The notes beneath the pieces were generated by a model. That model worked only from the letters and a program-made list of their open reading frames with translations, was not told the DNA's origin and searched no databases. A DNA stretch of 22,996 nucleotides from an uncultured Lachnospiraceae bacterium. GTDB taxonomy: Bacteria; Bacillota; Clostridia; Lachnospirales; Lachnospiraceae. Positions 1 through 8,749 of this stretch are shown in pieces. Numbering within the stretch: the first letter of the stretch is position 1; every line of letters begins with the position of its first letter. The stretch spans positions 1 through 22,996 of the forward strand of contig CAJUJP010000051.1 in assembly GCA_910586615.1 (NCBI GenBank). The letters run 5' to 3'. The position numbers were made by a program, and so were the translations under genes.

Positions 1-82
1 ATCCCCTTTTCATTTTCAAAGTTAACTTAATGACATTGAAGGCTGAACTGTTACGAATCTACTGTATGATAATCAGAAAAAA

Positions 83-111
83 TTGAAAAAATAGCAAAGA
101 TAGGATATGAT
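83..111 (+). promoter_or_regulatory. Candidate sigma-A promoter for the sensor operon
   Basis: A TTGAAA -35 element at 83-88 and a TATGAT -10 element at 106-111 are separated by 17 bases. This would start transcription near 118 and leave a leader of about 93 bases before the response-regulator gene. The match is good by eye but untested; bases 1-82 show nothing I can name. Confidence 0.5.
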
Positions 112-210
112 GATTTATAAGTGTAATGGCATTGTCCGGCCTGAAGGGACGGCGGCCTTGTAATTGTAATTTTGATTTATGATCTGAAACCTGAAAGGTA
201 GGAGTTTATC

Positions 211-1827
211 ATGGGTCTGTACCGTATCATGCTGGTAGATGATGAAGAGGAGGTTCGCAAGGCGATCATCCGCAATATGGATTGGGAGGAACTGGGTTTC
301 ACTGTAGTAGGAGATGCCGAAAACGGCGAGGATGCGTTGGAGAAGCTGGAGCAGTGGGAGCCGGACGTGGTCATAACGGATATCCGTATGCCCTATATGG
401 ACGGGCTGACTCTGACAGAGCGCATAAGAGAGAAGTATCCTTCCATAAAGATTCTGATTTTTTCCGGGTATGATGATTTTGAGTATGCCAAGCAGGCCAT
501 TAAGCTGAATGTGACAGAATATATTTTAAAGCCGGTAAACAGTGAAGAACTGGCGGTGATCTTAAAAAGAATCCAGGCCAGTCTGGATGAAGAGATCAAA
601 CAGCGGCGTGATATTGATTCCCTGAGAGCGAGTTATCAGGGAAGTCTGCCCATTCTCCGTGAACTGTTTTTAAATGATCTGGTACGCAGGACAACGGATA
701 TCAATGTGATTGCGCCGCGCTTTGAGGAATATAACATTGATATTCTGGAAGCCCGCAAATGGCTGGCGGCGGTGATCCATGTGGAACAGGTGGAACGGAT
801 TGAGACAAAGGAACTGTCCATGCATCAGGAGCTGATTCCGATTTCTGTGCGCAGTCTGGTGGAAGACTGCCTGAAACCGTACTGCCGTTTTGCCATTTTT
901 ACATCGTCAGAAGGAATTACAGTGATTGCGGCCATTGATGAAAATAATACCCAGACCGGACTGATCAATCTGTTCCATGATATCTGCAAGGAAAGCAGAC
1001 GTGTGCTGGAAGTGGCCATTACCATCGGTGTGGGACATAGTTGTGAGAGTCTGCAGCAGATCGGCGATTCTTACCAGACGGCTGTGGATGCCCTGGGATA
1101 TCGTGCCATTGTGGGAAAAGGAAAGACGATCTACATCAATGACGTAGATCCCATGAACCGTGGAAAACTGCAGTTTGACATCAAAGATGAAGAAGAATTG
1201 ACTGCGGCCATTAAATTCGGTTCCAGGGAGACCATTGAAGATATGGTGAGAAGCCTGACCGCCTGTATGGAGGATGCAAAAGTTCATACCAGACAGCATC
1301 AGCTTTATATGTTGTCTGTCGCGAACTGCCTGATCAGACTCATGCAGCAGTATGAACTGAATATGGATGAGATGTTTGATTCCAAAGAACAGTACGAGGA
1401 TATTCTCGAAGGAATCTGCCGGAGAGAGGACTTTGCAGACCGGATTATTTCCGTGGCCTGTCGTATGAATGATGCCATGAACAGAGAAAGAGACAACACC
1501 ACGAGAAAAGTCATGGAGGAAGCGAAAGAGTACATCAGGGAACATTATTCCGATCCTGAACTGTCCGTGGAGACGCTTTGCCGGCATCTGCATATGAGTC
1601 CGGCATATTTTTCCACAGTGTTCAAGAAAGAGACAGGGCAGTCTTATGTTAATTATCTGACGGAGATACGGCTTAAAAAGGCAGTAGAATTATTGAATGA
1701 AACTGATGACAAGACATATATGATTGCTCAGAAAGTGGGATATCAGGAGCAGAATTACTTCAGCTATGTATTTAAGAAAAAATACGGTGTGTCGCCTACC
1801 AGATACCGGGGCGGGGGATCAGGCTGA
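211..1827 (+). CDS. YesN-type response regulator with AraC DNA-binding domain
   Basis: Two-component response regulator of 538 residues that should act in the cytoplasm as a transcription activator. An N-terminal receiver domain (about 1-120) has the acidic pair D10/D11, the phospho-acceptor D57 in VVITDIRMPYMDG, and the conserved lysine in YILKPV. A long central region (about 125-430) has no motif I recognise. A C-terminal AraC/XylS double helix-turn-helix spans about 434-534 and ends in the typical VGYQEQNYFSYVFKKKYGVSPTRYR pattern, split here as VGYQEQNYFSYVFKKK then YGVSPTRYR. The start is supported by AGGTAGGAG a few bases upstream. The partner kinase follows 121 bases later. By family logic (YesN with LytS) it is phosphorylated by that kinase and activates nearby sugar-uptake genes; the target promoter is inferred, the family call is firm. 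Confidence 0.93.
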   Translation: MGLYRIMLVDDEEEVRKAIIRNMDWEELGFTVVGDAENGEDALEKLEQWEPDVVITDIRMPYMDGLTLTERIREKYPSIKILIFSGYDDFEYAKQAIKLNVTEYILKPVNSEELAVILKRIQASLDEEIKQRRDIDSLRASYQGSLPILRELFLNDLVRRTTDINVIAPRFEEYNIDILEARKWLAAVIHVEQVERIETKELSMHQELIPISVRSLVEDCLKPYCRFAIFTSSEGITVIAAIDENNTQTGLINLFHDICKESRRVLEVAITIGVGHSCESLQQIGDSYQTAVDALGYRAIVGKGKTIYINDVDPMNRGKLQFDIKDEEELTAAIKFGSRETIEDMVRSLTACMEDAKVHTRQHQLYMLSVANCLIRLMQQYELNMDEMFDSKEQYEDILEGICRREDFADRIISVACRMNDAMNRERDNTTRKVMEEAKEYIREHYSDPELSVETLCRHLHMSPAYFSTVFKKETGQSYVNYLTEIRLKKAVELLNETDDKTYMIAQKVGYQEQNYFSYVFKKKYGVSPTRYRGGGSG

Positions 1828-1948
1828 TCAATCAAAGATGGAGCGTCACAAATGAACCTTGACGGCGGATGCAGATTCGGGATTTGCGGCTTTGTGTCTG
1901 CAAAGTATTGTTCTCATGTTGTGGTGAACGCTCCGGAACGGGGTTTTT

Positions 1949-3724
1949 ATGGAACAGGACATGCCCGCAGGACGGGAAAAAAAGACCAGCATCCGCTATA
2001 TGATCTTCATCTATTTTACTGTCAGTGCGCTGGCGGTGATTCTGCTGACCGGCGTGGTGCTTTATCTGCAGATGTCCCGTCAGCTTACACTGGCTGTACA
2101 GGATGAGAATCAGGCGGTTCTGGGACAGATCAACCGCTCGGTGGACTCCTATCTGCGCACCATTATGAAACTGTCCGACAGCCTTTATTATGGTGTGATC
2201 AAAAACGCGGATTTGAGCAAGGAGTCGGTCAACAGTCAGTTTACACTGCTGTACGATAATAACAAGGACAGCATTGCCAATATTGCGCTTTTGTCCAAGG
2301 AGGGAGAACTTCTGGAGGCGGTGCCGGCGGCCCGTTTAAAGACGGGACTGGATGTGACGGAAGAAGAGTGGTTCGGCAATACTTTGAAAAGAACAGACAA
2401 CCTGCATTTTACCACGCCTCATGTACAGTACATTTTTGACAGCAATGAGAATCAGTACCGGTGGGTCATCACGCTGACCCGTGCGGTGGAGATCACACAG
2501 GGCACGTCTACGGAACAGGGCATCCTTTTACTGGACATCCGCTACAACAGTCTGGAACAGATTCTGGAAAATATCACTTTGGGAAACCAGGGATATCTTT
2601 ACATGATCGGCAGCGGCGGTGAACTGATTTACCATCCCAAGATGCAGCTGATCGGAACAGGACAGATGGAAGAGAATATCGACGTGGCGGTAGGCTACCG
2701 GGATGGCAGTTACCGGGAGAAATACAACGGGGAATGGCGGGAGGTAAGTGTAAAATCCGTGGGATACACGGGCTGGAAGCTGCTGAGTGTCACGCCGGAA
2801 AAGGGACTGCCTCTCAATAATCTGAAAATGCGCCTTTTCGTGGTGTTTGTCATTGCGGCGTTTTTACTGGTGCTGGTGCTCACAAATACGTTCATTTCTT
2901 CCAGAATCACTACCCCGATTCAAAAACTGGAGAGATCGGTAAATGCCATAGAGGCGGGGGACCTGGATACAGAGGTGTACATGGGCGGCTCGTATGAGAT
3001 CAGGCATCTGGGCAGATCCATCGGTGATATGGCCAGGCGGATCAAAGCGTTGATGGAGGATATCGTGGCAGAGCATGAGTCAAAGCGCAGGAGCGAGTTT
3101 GACACACTGCAGTCCCAGATCAATCCTCATTTTCTCTATAATACACTGGACATTATTGTCTGGATGATCGAAAATGAGCAGAAACAGGAAGCGGTCAAGG
3201 TGGTGACGGCGCTGGCGCGGTTTTTCCGTATCAGTCTGAGTAAGGGAAAAAGCATTATTACCGTGCGGGATGAACTGGAACATGTGCGAAACTATCTGAC
3301 CATTCAGCAGATGCGGTTCAAAAACAAGTTTGTTTACAGAATAGAAGCAGCAGAGGATGTGATGGATCTGGTCAGCCTGAAGCTGATGCTGCAGCCGCTG
3401 GTGGAGAATGCCATTTATCACGGTATGGAATTTATGGACGGCGACGGCGAAATCTGTGTGGAAGTATATTGTGAGGCCCGGGAACTGTGGTTCAGGATCA
3501 GTGATAACGGGCTGGGAATGACACAGCAGCAGGCGGCAGGCCTTCTGGGAGAAAAACACCATGTTTCTTCCAGAAGGGGTTCCGGTATCGGTGTGAAAAA
3601 TGTAAATGAGCGGATAAAATTGTATTTTGGTGATGATTACGGTCTGTCGATTCAGTCAGAACCGGATGAAGGGACAATTGTCAGCATTCATCTTCCGGCG
3701 CAGATTTACACGGAGATGACGTAA
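1949..3724 (+). CDS. LytS/YesM-like sensor histidine kinase
   Basis: Membrane sensor kinase of 591 residues. A positively charged N-terminus is followed by a membrane segment (about 18-41), an extracellular sensor domain (about 42-290) that looks Cache-like, a second membrane segment (about 294-317), a HAMP linker (about 318-370), and a His_kinase domain with phospho-acceptor H394 in QINPHFLYN. The ATPase domain has the N box LQPLVENAIYHG (about 480-492), DNGLGM (about 518-523) and GSGIGVKNV (about 544-552). It should phosphorylate the upstream regulator. The start is the first ATG of the frame after an in-frame stop at 1925; its ribosome site is weak (GGGG at 1940-1943). A later ATG directly before the membrane segment is possible but would remove the KKTSIRY flank typical of this family. 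The next gene begins 11 bases after the stop, so the two are co-transcribed. Confidence 0.92.
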   Translation: MEQDMPAGREKKTSIRYMIFIYFTVSALAVILLTGVVLYLQMSRQLTLAVQDENQAVLGQINRSVDSYLRTIMKLSDSLYYGVIKNADLSKESVNSQFTLLYDNNKDSIANIALLSKEGELLEAVPAARLKTGLDVTEEEWFGNTLKRTDNLHFTTPHVQYIFDSNENQYRWVITLTRAVEITQGTSTEQGILLLDIRYNSLEQILENITLGNQGYLYMIGSGGELIYHPKMQLIGTGQMEENIDVAVGYRDGSYREKYNGEWREVSVKSVGYTGWKLLSVTPEKGLPLNNLKMRLFVVFVIAAFLLVLVLTNTFISSRITTPIQKLERSVNAIEAGDLDTEVYMGGSYEIRHLGRSIGDMARRIKALMEDIVAEHESKRRSEFDTLQSQINPHFLYNTLDIIVWMIENEQKQEAVKVVTALARFFRISLSKGKSIITVRDELEHVRNYLTIQQMRFKNKFVYRIEAAEDVMDLVSLKLMLQPLVENAIYHGMEFMDGDGEICVEVYCEARELWFRISDNGLGMTQQQAAGLLGEKHHVSSRRGSGIGVKNVNERIKLYFGDDYGLSIQSEPDEGTIVSIHLPAQIYTEMT

Positions 3725-3735
3725 AAGGAGCAGGT

Positions 3736-4692
3736 ATGGTAAGCAAAAGCGGAAAATGGCTGATCTTTTTGTATGTGGCATTTCTGGTGCTTCTTTTTCT
3801 TATGTGCTCTACGGATCTGATCATTCGGGAGCCGGAAAGGGAGATTTATCAGATCGCAGTTATTATAGAAGATGCCCGGAGCGATAATTATGCTAATTTT
3901 CGCAAGGGCATGGATCAGGCGGCTATGGAATTCAATGTGGATGCCCACTTTATAACCTTATATGAAAAGTCCGATGAAGAGCAGCAGATGGAGTTGATGG
4001 ACAGGGAACAGCAGGACGGTGCAGATGCGCTGATCGTGGTTCCGGCGGAGCAGGAGCAGATGGCCGGGAAGCGGATGAATGTACCGGTGATTCTTTTGAG
4101 CCCCGGTCCGGCAGAGGGTGCAGCTTCCGGCAGTATTGTCATAGATTACGAAAAGATGGGAGAACAGCTTGCCCGTGAAATGCTGGCCAGGATATCGCCG
4201 GACTGTTCGCTCATGATCCTTACAGACCCTGAAAAGCAGAATGCCATGGATCGCCTGTTTCTGCAGGGGGCGCAGAGGGTATTTGATTCTGAAGGGAGAA
4301 AGACAGAGGTTATGACGCGGGATGAAAAGGAAGGGTTCCGGGCAGCGCTTGAGATGCAGGATCTGCAGGAGAAGGCAGTGCTTTTAGCAGAAAATCCGGA
4401 GATACTGACGGAGGCGGCGGGAATCCTGGGGGACAGCCAGACTGCGGCGGAGCGCGTGTGCGGTCTTTACGGCAGAGGAAACACGGTGCCGATCCTTAAC
4501 GATCTGGACCGCGGGCGTATATCGGGGGTTTGTGTGACAGATGACTACAGCATAGGCTATTTAAGTGTGCGTGCGGCGGTGCAGGTACTGGAAGGTGCAG
4601 ACAGTGTGCCTATAGCGGCAGAGACTTATTATATTGAGAAAGAGGATCTGCGGGAACCGCTTTTTGAGAAGCTGCTGTTCCCCATTGAGTGA
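3736..4692 (+). CDS. Membrane-anchored periplasmic-binding-like sugar sensor protein
   Basis: Protein of 318 residues with a single hydrophobic segment at about 8-24 and then a periplasmic-binding-protein fold (IYQIAVIIED, DGADALIVVP, VPVILLSPGP). The segment ends in LFLMCST, a poor lipobox because methionine precedes the cysteine, so an uncleaved signal anchor is more likely than a lipoprotein. It lacks the DxNxDG calcium loop of the two binding proteins downstream, and several sugar-contact positions of the MglB family cannot be recognised. A clear GGAGCAGG ribosome site supports the start. Its place directly after the kinase suggests the role of clostridial XylFII: an outside-facing binding protein that touches the kinase sensor domain rather than feeding the importer. 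Fold is well supported; sensory role is inferred from context; the ligand is unknown. Confidence 0.75.
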   Translation: MVSKSGKWLIFLYVAFLVLLFLMCSTDLIIREPEREIYQIAVIIEDARSDNYANFRKGMDQAAMEFNVDAHFITLYEKSDEEQQMELMDREQQDGADALIVVPAEQEQMAGKRMNVPVILLSPGPAEGAASGSIVIDYEKMGEQLAREMLARISPDCSLMILTDPEKQNAMDRLFLQGAQRVFDSEGRKTEVMTRDEKEGFRAALEMQDLQEKAVLLAENPEILTEAAGILGDSQTAAERVCGLYGRGNTVPILNDLDRGRISGVCVTDDYSIGYLSVRAAVQVLEGADSVPIAAETYYIEKEDLREPLFEKLLFPIE

Positions 4693-4707
4693 CCGGGAGG
4701 TAAGAAA

Positions 4708-5736
4708 ATGCGAAAGAAAAAATTTCTGCCGGGATTGCTGGCTGTGATCACGGCCGGTGTGTTCCTGACTTCCTGCCAGGGGGTTGGAAAGGAAGAGAGG
4801 AAAAGTTCACTGCGGATCGGTATCAGTCTGTATCGGGCAGATGACACTTTTATCAATAATATCCGTGGTATCATAGAGGAAAAGGCGAAGGAGTATGAGC
4901 GGGAGAGCGGCATCAAGGTGACTCTTGATATCCAGGATGCAAAGGGAAGCCAGAATACCCAGAACAGCCAGGTGGAACGGTTTATCGCGCTGGAGTGCGA
5001 TGTGCTGTGTATCAATCCGGTGGACCGTATGGATGCTTCTGGCATCATAGACGGGGCGATGACAGCAGGTGTGCCGGTGGTGTTTTTTAACCGTCAGCCC
5101 GTGGAGGAGGATATGAACCGCTGGGATCAGCTTTATTATGTAGGGGTGGATGCCAGGGAGACAGCGATCCTTCAGGGTCAGATGGTGGTGGATCTGTATC
5201 AGGAACAGCCGGAGACAGTGGACTTAAACGGCGACGGTGTGGTGAGTTATGTGATGCTGGAAGGAGAGACAAGTCATCAGGACTCCCTGATCCGCACGGA
5301 ATGGTCCATTCAGACGCTGAAGGACGGCGGGGTTCCCATTGAAAAGATCACCGGCGGGATAGCCAACTGGGAGCGCAGTCAGGCATCGGCCCTGATGGAG
5401 CAGTGGCTCTCGGAGTATCCGGATAAGATCGAACTGGTGGTCAGCAACAATGATGATATGGCCCTGGGAGCCATTGATGCACTGGAACGCGCTCAGATCA
5501 CAGAGGTGAACGTGATCGGTATCGACGGAACTACACCGGGACTGGAAGCGCTGGAAAATGGCAGCCTTCTGGGAACAGTATCTGCAAACAAGGAGCTTTA
5601 TGCCAGTGCCATCGTGGAACTGGCGGCAGGCTGCGCCCTGGGAGAAGCTCCGCCGGAGGAATATCCGCTGACTGACGGGAAGTATTATTGGACGCCGCAG
5701 GAGATATTAATTAATAAAATCAAAGAAAATCCATAA
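4708..5736 (+). CDS. Galactose/glucose-binding lipoprotein, MglB-like (first copy)
   Basis: Substrate-binding protein of 342 residues for an ABC sugar importer, held on the outside of the membrane by lipid. The signal peptide ends in the lipobox LTSC, so the mature protein starts at that cysteine. Similarity to E. coli MglB is easy to follow: ADDTF (contact Asp), CINPVD (contact Asn), ETSHQDSLIR (His, Asp and Arg contacts), NWERS (stacking Trp), SNNDDMALGA and IGIDG. The calcium loop DLNGDGVVS is present. One usual contact differs: the TVLND motif reads TVSAN here, so the contact asparagine is alanine. Start supported by GGGAGG. It lies 15 bases after the anchored sensor and may serve sensing, uptake or both; the substrate is inferred as galactose, glucose or a methyl-galactoside. 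Confidence 0.85.
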   Translation: MRKKKFLPGLLAVITAGVFLTSCQGVGKEERKSSLRIGISLYRADDTFINNIRGIIEEKAKEYERESGIKVTLDIQDAKGSQNTQNSQVERFIALECDVLCINPVDRMDASGIIDGAMTAGVPVVFFNRQPVEEDMNRWDQLYYVGVDARETAILQGQMVVDLYQEQPETVDLNGDGVVSYVMLEGETSHQDSLIRTEWSIQTLKDGGVPIEKITGGIANWERSQASALMEQWLSEYPDKIELVVSNNDDMALGAIDALERAQITEVNVIGIDGTTPGLEALENGSLLGTVSANKELYASAIVELAAGCALGEAPPEEYPLTDGKYYWTPQEILINKIKENP

Positions 5737-5755
5737 ATATTCAAAGAATTTCTTA

Positions 5756-5794
5756 TGGAAATTGAGAATAAAATCAGTTACAATGACTTCGTCA
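5756..5794 (+). promoter_or_regulatory. Candidate activated promoter and operator before second mglB
   Basis: The 146-base gap 5737-5882 contains a possible weak -35 (TGGAAA, 5756-5761) and a good -10 (TACAAT, 5779-5784) spaced by 17 bases. The short palindrome TGACTTCGTCA (5784-5794) overlaps the expected start point. A poor -35 with a good -10 is common at activator-dependent promoters, so this is a possible target of the AraC-type regulator. A small GCCC-AAAA-GGGC hairpin (5848-5859) sits just before the ribosome site. Identification is by eye only. Confidence 0.35.
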
Positions 5795-5882
5795 GCAGTC
5801 AATATGTGCAAAATAACATGCGCTATATGGCAAAAATTGACAAAAACGCCCAAAAGGGCAGAACAAGGGAGGATTTGTAACT

Positions 5883-6995
5883 ATGAAATTAAAGAAAGTA
5901 CTTGCAGTGGCACTGGCATCTTTGATGGTGTTTTCTATGACAGCATGCGGTAATGATTCTTCAGCACCGGCAAGCTCCACAGCTGAGGCACCGGCAGCAG
6001 ACGACACGGCAGAACCTGAAGCAGAGGCACCGGCAGAGGACGCAGCAGAAGATGCGGCGGCTGATACAGCTGATGCAGCAGCAGAGACAGCAGGAGCAGG
6101 CGGAAACATCGGTGTCTGCATCTACAAATTTGACGATGCGTTTATGACCACTTATCGTAACGCACTGCAGGAGATCCTGGAAGGCAAAGGCTACACCGTG
6201 ACATTCATGGACGGCAAGAACGACCAGGCAGAGCAGAACAACCAGATTAACAACTTCATCGCACAGGGCGTTGACGCTCTGATCATCAACCCGGTTATGA
6301 CTTCCGCGGCAGACCAGATCATTGCAACCGTTAAGGATGCAGGCGTTCCTACCGTACTCATCAACCGTGAGCCTACAGCAGACCAGATGAGCGCATATGA
6401 CAAGCTCGTGTATGTAGGATGTGACGCACGTCAGTCCGGGACCATGCAGGGTGAGTTGATTCTGGACACACCGAACAAGGGTGATATCAATGGCGACGGC
6501 AAAGTTTCCTATATCATGATCCAGGGTGACCCGGAGAACGTTGACGCACAGTATCGTACAGAGTTTTCTATTAAGGCACTGACAGATGCCGGAATCGAAG
6601 TGGAAGAGCTTGATTTACAGCGTGGTGACTGGGATCGTAATAAGGGCCAGGAGATCGCTCAGAACGATTTAGCTAAATTCGGCGATGAGATCGAAGTAGT
6701 TTTCTGTAACAATGACGATATGGCGATTGGTGCACTGCAGGCAATTCAGGCAGCAGGCCGTACAGTAAACGAGGATATCTATCTGGTAGGCGTTGACGCT
6801 CTTGATGCAGCTTTGAATGAAGTGGCAGCAGGCAACATGACAGGTACAGTTCTGAATGACGCACAGGGTCAGGCAGAAGGCGCTGTTCAGGCTATGGAAG
6901 ATCTGTTAGGCGGCAAGACCTATGCGGCAGGCGAGCAGTCCATCTATGTTGACTATGTAAAGGTTACTCCGGATAACGTATCTGATTTCCAGTAA
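5883..6995 (+). CDS. mglB: Galactose/glucose-binding lipoprotein MglB (main copy)
   Basis: Substrate-binding lipoprotein of 370 residues, exported by a signal peptide ending in MTAC. Residues about 25-73 form a low-complexity Ala/Glu/Asp linker, likely a flexible tether. The binding domain then matches E. coli MglB closely: YKFDDAFM, INPVM, GDWDR, NNDDMAIGA, GVDAL and TVLNDA keep the sugar-contact Asp, Asn, Trp, Asn, Asp and Asn. The contact His is replaced by Asn in DPENVDAQYR. The calcium loop is DINGDGKVS. Synonymous codon use (many GCA, GAC, AAC, CGT) looks more selected than in the neighbours, which suits a very abundant protein. AAGGGAGG lies before the start. It is followed by a strong hairpin before mglA. 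The substrate is inferred from family; ligand could be glucose, galactose or a galactoside. Confidence 0.92.
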   Translation: MKLKKVLAVALASLMVFSMTACGNDSSAPASSTAEAPAADDTAEPEAEAPAEDAAEDAAADTADAAAETAGAGGNIGVCIYKFDDAFMTTYRNALQEILEGKGYTVTFMDGKNDQAEQNNQINNFIAQGVDALIINPVMTSAADQIIATVKDAGVPTVLINREPTADQMSAYDKLVYVGCDARQSGTMQGELILDTPNKGDINGDGKVSYIMIQGDPENVDAQYRTEFSIKALTDAGIEVEELDLQRGDWDRNKGQEIAQNDLAKFGDEIEVVFCNNDDMAIGALQAIQAAGRTVNEDIYLVGVDALDAALNEVAAGNMTGTVLNDAQGQAEGAVQAMEDLLGGKTYAAGEQSIYVDYVKVTPDNVSDFQ

Positions 6996-7071
6996 TCATA
7001 AGCAGAATGGATCAGGCCGCGCATTGTCAGACTGACATGCAGTATGCCGGTATCAAAATATGAATCATTGA

Positions 7072-7107
7072 GAAGTGCGTGTGCATTGGCGCACGCACTT
7101 CTTTGTT
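7072..7107 (+). terminator. Hairpin attenuator between mglB and mglA
   Basis: A 13-bp stem (7072-7084 with 7089-7101, one G-U pair) closes a 4-base loop and is followed by the T-rich run CTTCTTTGTT. It sits 76 bases after the mglB stop. As a leaky terminator or 3' stability hairpin it would make mglB mRNA more abundant than mglA-mglC mRNA, as is usual in binding-protein importers. The U-run is short and interrupted, so partial termination is more likely than complete. Confidence 0.75.
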
Positions 7108-7116
7108 ATGTTATAG

Positions 7117-7194
7117 GAAATTCCTTGCGAATTTCGAGTTTGCGAAGCGAATCTCGTAAACGAGCTTGCTCGTTTTGTTAATATTGCGAAGCAA
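7117..7194. repeat. Cluster of four small palindromes upstream of mglA
   Basis: Four adjacent short palindromes follow the attenuator: GAAATTC/GAATTTC (7117-7135), a 9-bp arm pair around a GAA loop (7135-7156, one bulge), ACGAG-CTTG-CTCGT (7160-7173), and TTGC-GAA-GCAA (7184-7194). They end 13 bases before the mglA ribosome site. They may be a REP-like dispersed repeat or an RNA element that tunes mglA expression; the sequence alone does not decide. Confidence 0.5.
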
Positions 7195-7223
7195 ATTTAC
7201 TTTTAACGAAGGGGGTTACTAAA

Positions 7224-8732
7224 TTGTCAGAGTATCGTTTGGAAATGCACGACGTCGTGAAAACATTTCCGGGTGTAAGAGCGCTGGGCGGCGCCCAGCT
7301 TAATTTGCGTCCGGGAACGGTTCATGCCCTGATGGGTGAGAACGGCGCCGGGAAATCTACCCTGATGAAGTGCATGTTCGGAATCTATCACATGGACGAA
7401 GGAGAAGTGATCTACGAGGGGGAAAAGGTAGAGATCAAAGGCCCGCTGGATGCCTTAAACCGCGGGATTGCCATGGTGCATCAGGAGTTACAGCCCATAC
7501 CGGAAAGAAGCATCGGCGAAAACATCTATGTGGGACGTTATCCCATGAAGAAGATCGGCCCGGTTTCGGTGGTGGATCATGATAAGATGTATGAAGACGC
7601 TGCCAGAGTGCTGGAAGAGGTTCACCTGAACTTTGACCCGAAAGCCAGACTGGGCAGCCTGTCTGTATCCCAGATGCAGCTTGTGGAGATCGCAAAGGCT
7701 GTCTCAGCGGACTGTAAAGTCCTGATTCTGGATGAGCCTACGTCATCCCTGACAGCGGCAGAGGTGGAAGCACTGTTTACGATTATTAATGAGCTGCGAA
7801 ACAAAGGTGTTTCCATTGTATACATAAGCCATAAAATGGATGAAATCCTGCGTATCAGCGATGAAGTGACCATCATGAGAGACGGTCAGTATATCGGAAC
7901 CTGGTCTGCAAAAGAGCTGACCACAGACTTTATCATTACCAAAATGGTGGGACGTGAACTTTCCGAATTGTATCCTGTCCGTGAGAATGTACCCGGTGAT
8001 GTGGTCTTTGAGGTGGAAGATTTTACATCCATCAATCCCAAGAGCTTCCGGCATGTTTCCTTCCAGCTCCGAAAAGGTGAGATTCTGGGAGTGGCGGGCC
8101 TGGTTGGTGCACAGCGTACAGAACTGATGGAAGGACTTTTCGGGCTTAGAGGTCATACGACCGGTAAGATTACCTATAATGGACAGGAGATCAGGATCAC
8201 ACAGCCTAAGGATGCCATCAACAATGGCATTGCAATGCTGACCGAGGATCGTCGTGCTACGGGAATTCTGGGTGTGCTGTCCATTGCGGATAATGTATCT
8301 ATTGCATCCTTAAATCAGTATTTGATCGGCGGGATTATGCTGGATGATGCCAAGATTGAGAATCTGGTACAGGAAAATGTAGCCAAACTCTCCATCAAGA
8401 CACCGTCTTCCAAGACGCAGATCCAGTCGCTTTCCGGTGGTAACCAGCAGAAGGTGCTGATCAGCCGCTGGCTGGCAAACAGTCCCGATGTCTTTATCAT
8501 GGACGAACCGACCCGTGGTATTGACGTGGGAGCCAAGTATGAGATTTACTGTATCATTGCTGAGATGGCGAAACAGGGTAAAAGTGTCATCATGATATCA
8601 TCCGAGATGAGTGAATTGATCGGTATGTCAGACCGTATCATGATTATGTGTGACGGCCGCGTGACCGGATTTATTGATGGAAGCGAGGCTAACCAGGAAA
8701 ATATCATGGCACTGGCGACTCAGTTTGAATAA
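7224..8732 (+). CDS. mglA: Galactose/methyl galactoside ABC importer ATPase MglA
   Basis: Cytoplasmic ATPase of 502 residues with two fused nucleotide-binding domains, as in MglA/RbsA/XylG; it powers import through the MglC permease. Domain 1 has an intact Walker A GENGAGKST (38-46), a signature LSVSQMQLVEIAKA and Walker B VLILDEPTSSL. Domain 2 has the degenerate Walker A GLVGAQRTELMEG typical of the family, the signature LSGGNQQKV and the Walker B FIMDEPTRGID. Length equals the E. coli protein within a few residues. The start is a TTG at 7224, preceded by GAAGGGGG at a suitable distance; no better ATG exists before the conserved N-terminus. A rare start codon plus upstream hairpins would lower output relative to mglB. 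mglC follows 17 bases after the stop. Confidence 0.95.
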   Translation: MSEYRLEMHDVVKTFPGVRALGGAQLNLRPGTVHALMGENGAGKSTLMKCMFGIYHMDEGEVIYEGEKVEIKGPLDALNRGIAMVHQELQPIPERSIGENIYVGRYPMKKIGPVSVVDHDKMYEDAARVLEEVHLNFDPKARLGSLSVSQMQLVEIAKAVSADCKVLILDEPTSSLTAAEVEALFTIINELRNKGVSIVYISHKMDEILRISDEVTIMRDGQYIGTWSAKELTTDFIITKMVGRELSELYPVRENVPGDVVFEVEDFTSINPKSFRHVSFQLRKGEILGVAGLVGAQRTELMEGLFGLRGHTTGKITYNGQEIRITQPKDAINNGIAMLTEDRRATGILGVLSIADNVSIASLNQYLIGGIMLDDAKIENLVQENVAKLSIKTPSSKTQIQSLSGGNQQKVLISRWLANSPDVFIMDEPTRGIDVGAKYEIYCIIAEMAKQGKSVIMISSEMSELIGMSDRIMIMCDGRVTGFIDGSEANQENIMALATQFE

Positions 8733-8749
8733 GGAGGGAGATCACTATC

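Noticed and set aside
907..1593. Minus-strand open frame of 228 codons opposite the response regulator
   Set aside because: Antisense to a conserved gene, no family features, no ribosome site.
5737..5882. Search for a catabolite-responsive (cre) site before the main mglB
   Set aside because: No sequence close to the cre consensus was found in the gap, so CcpA control cannot be claimed.
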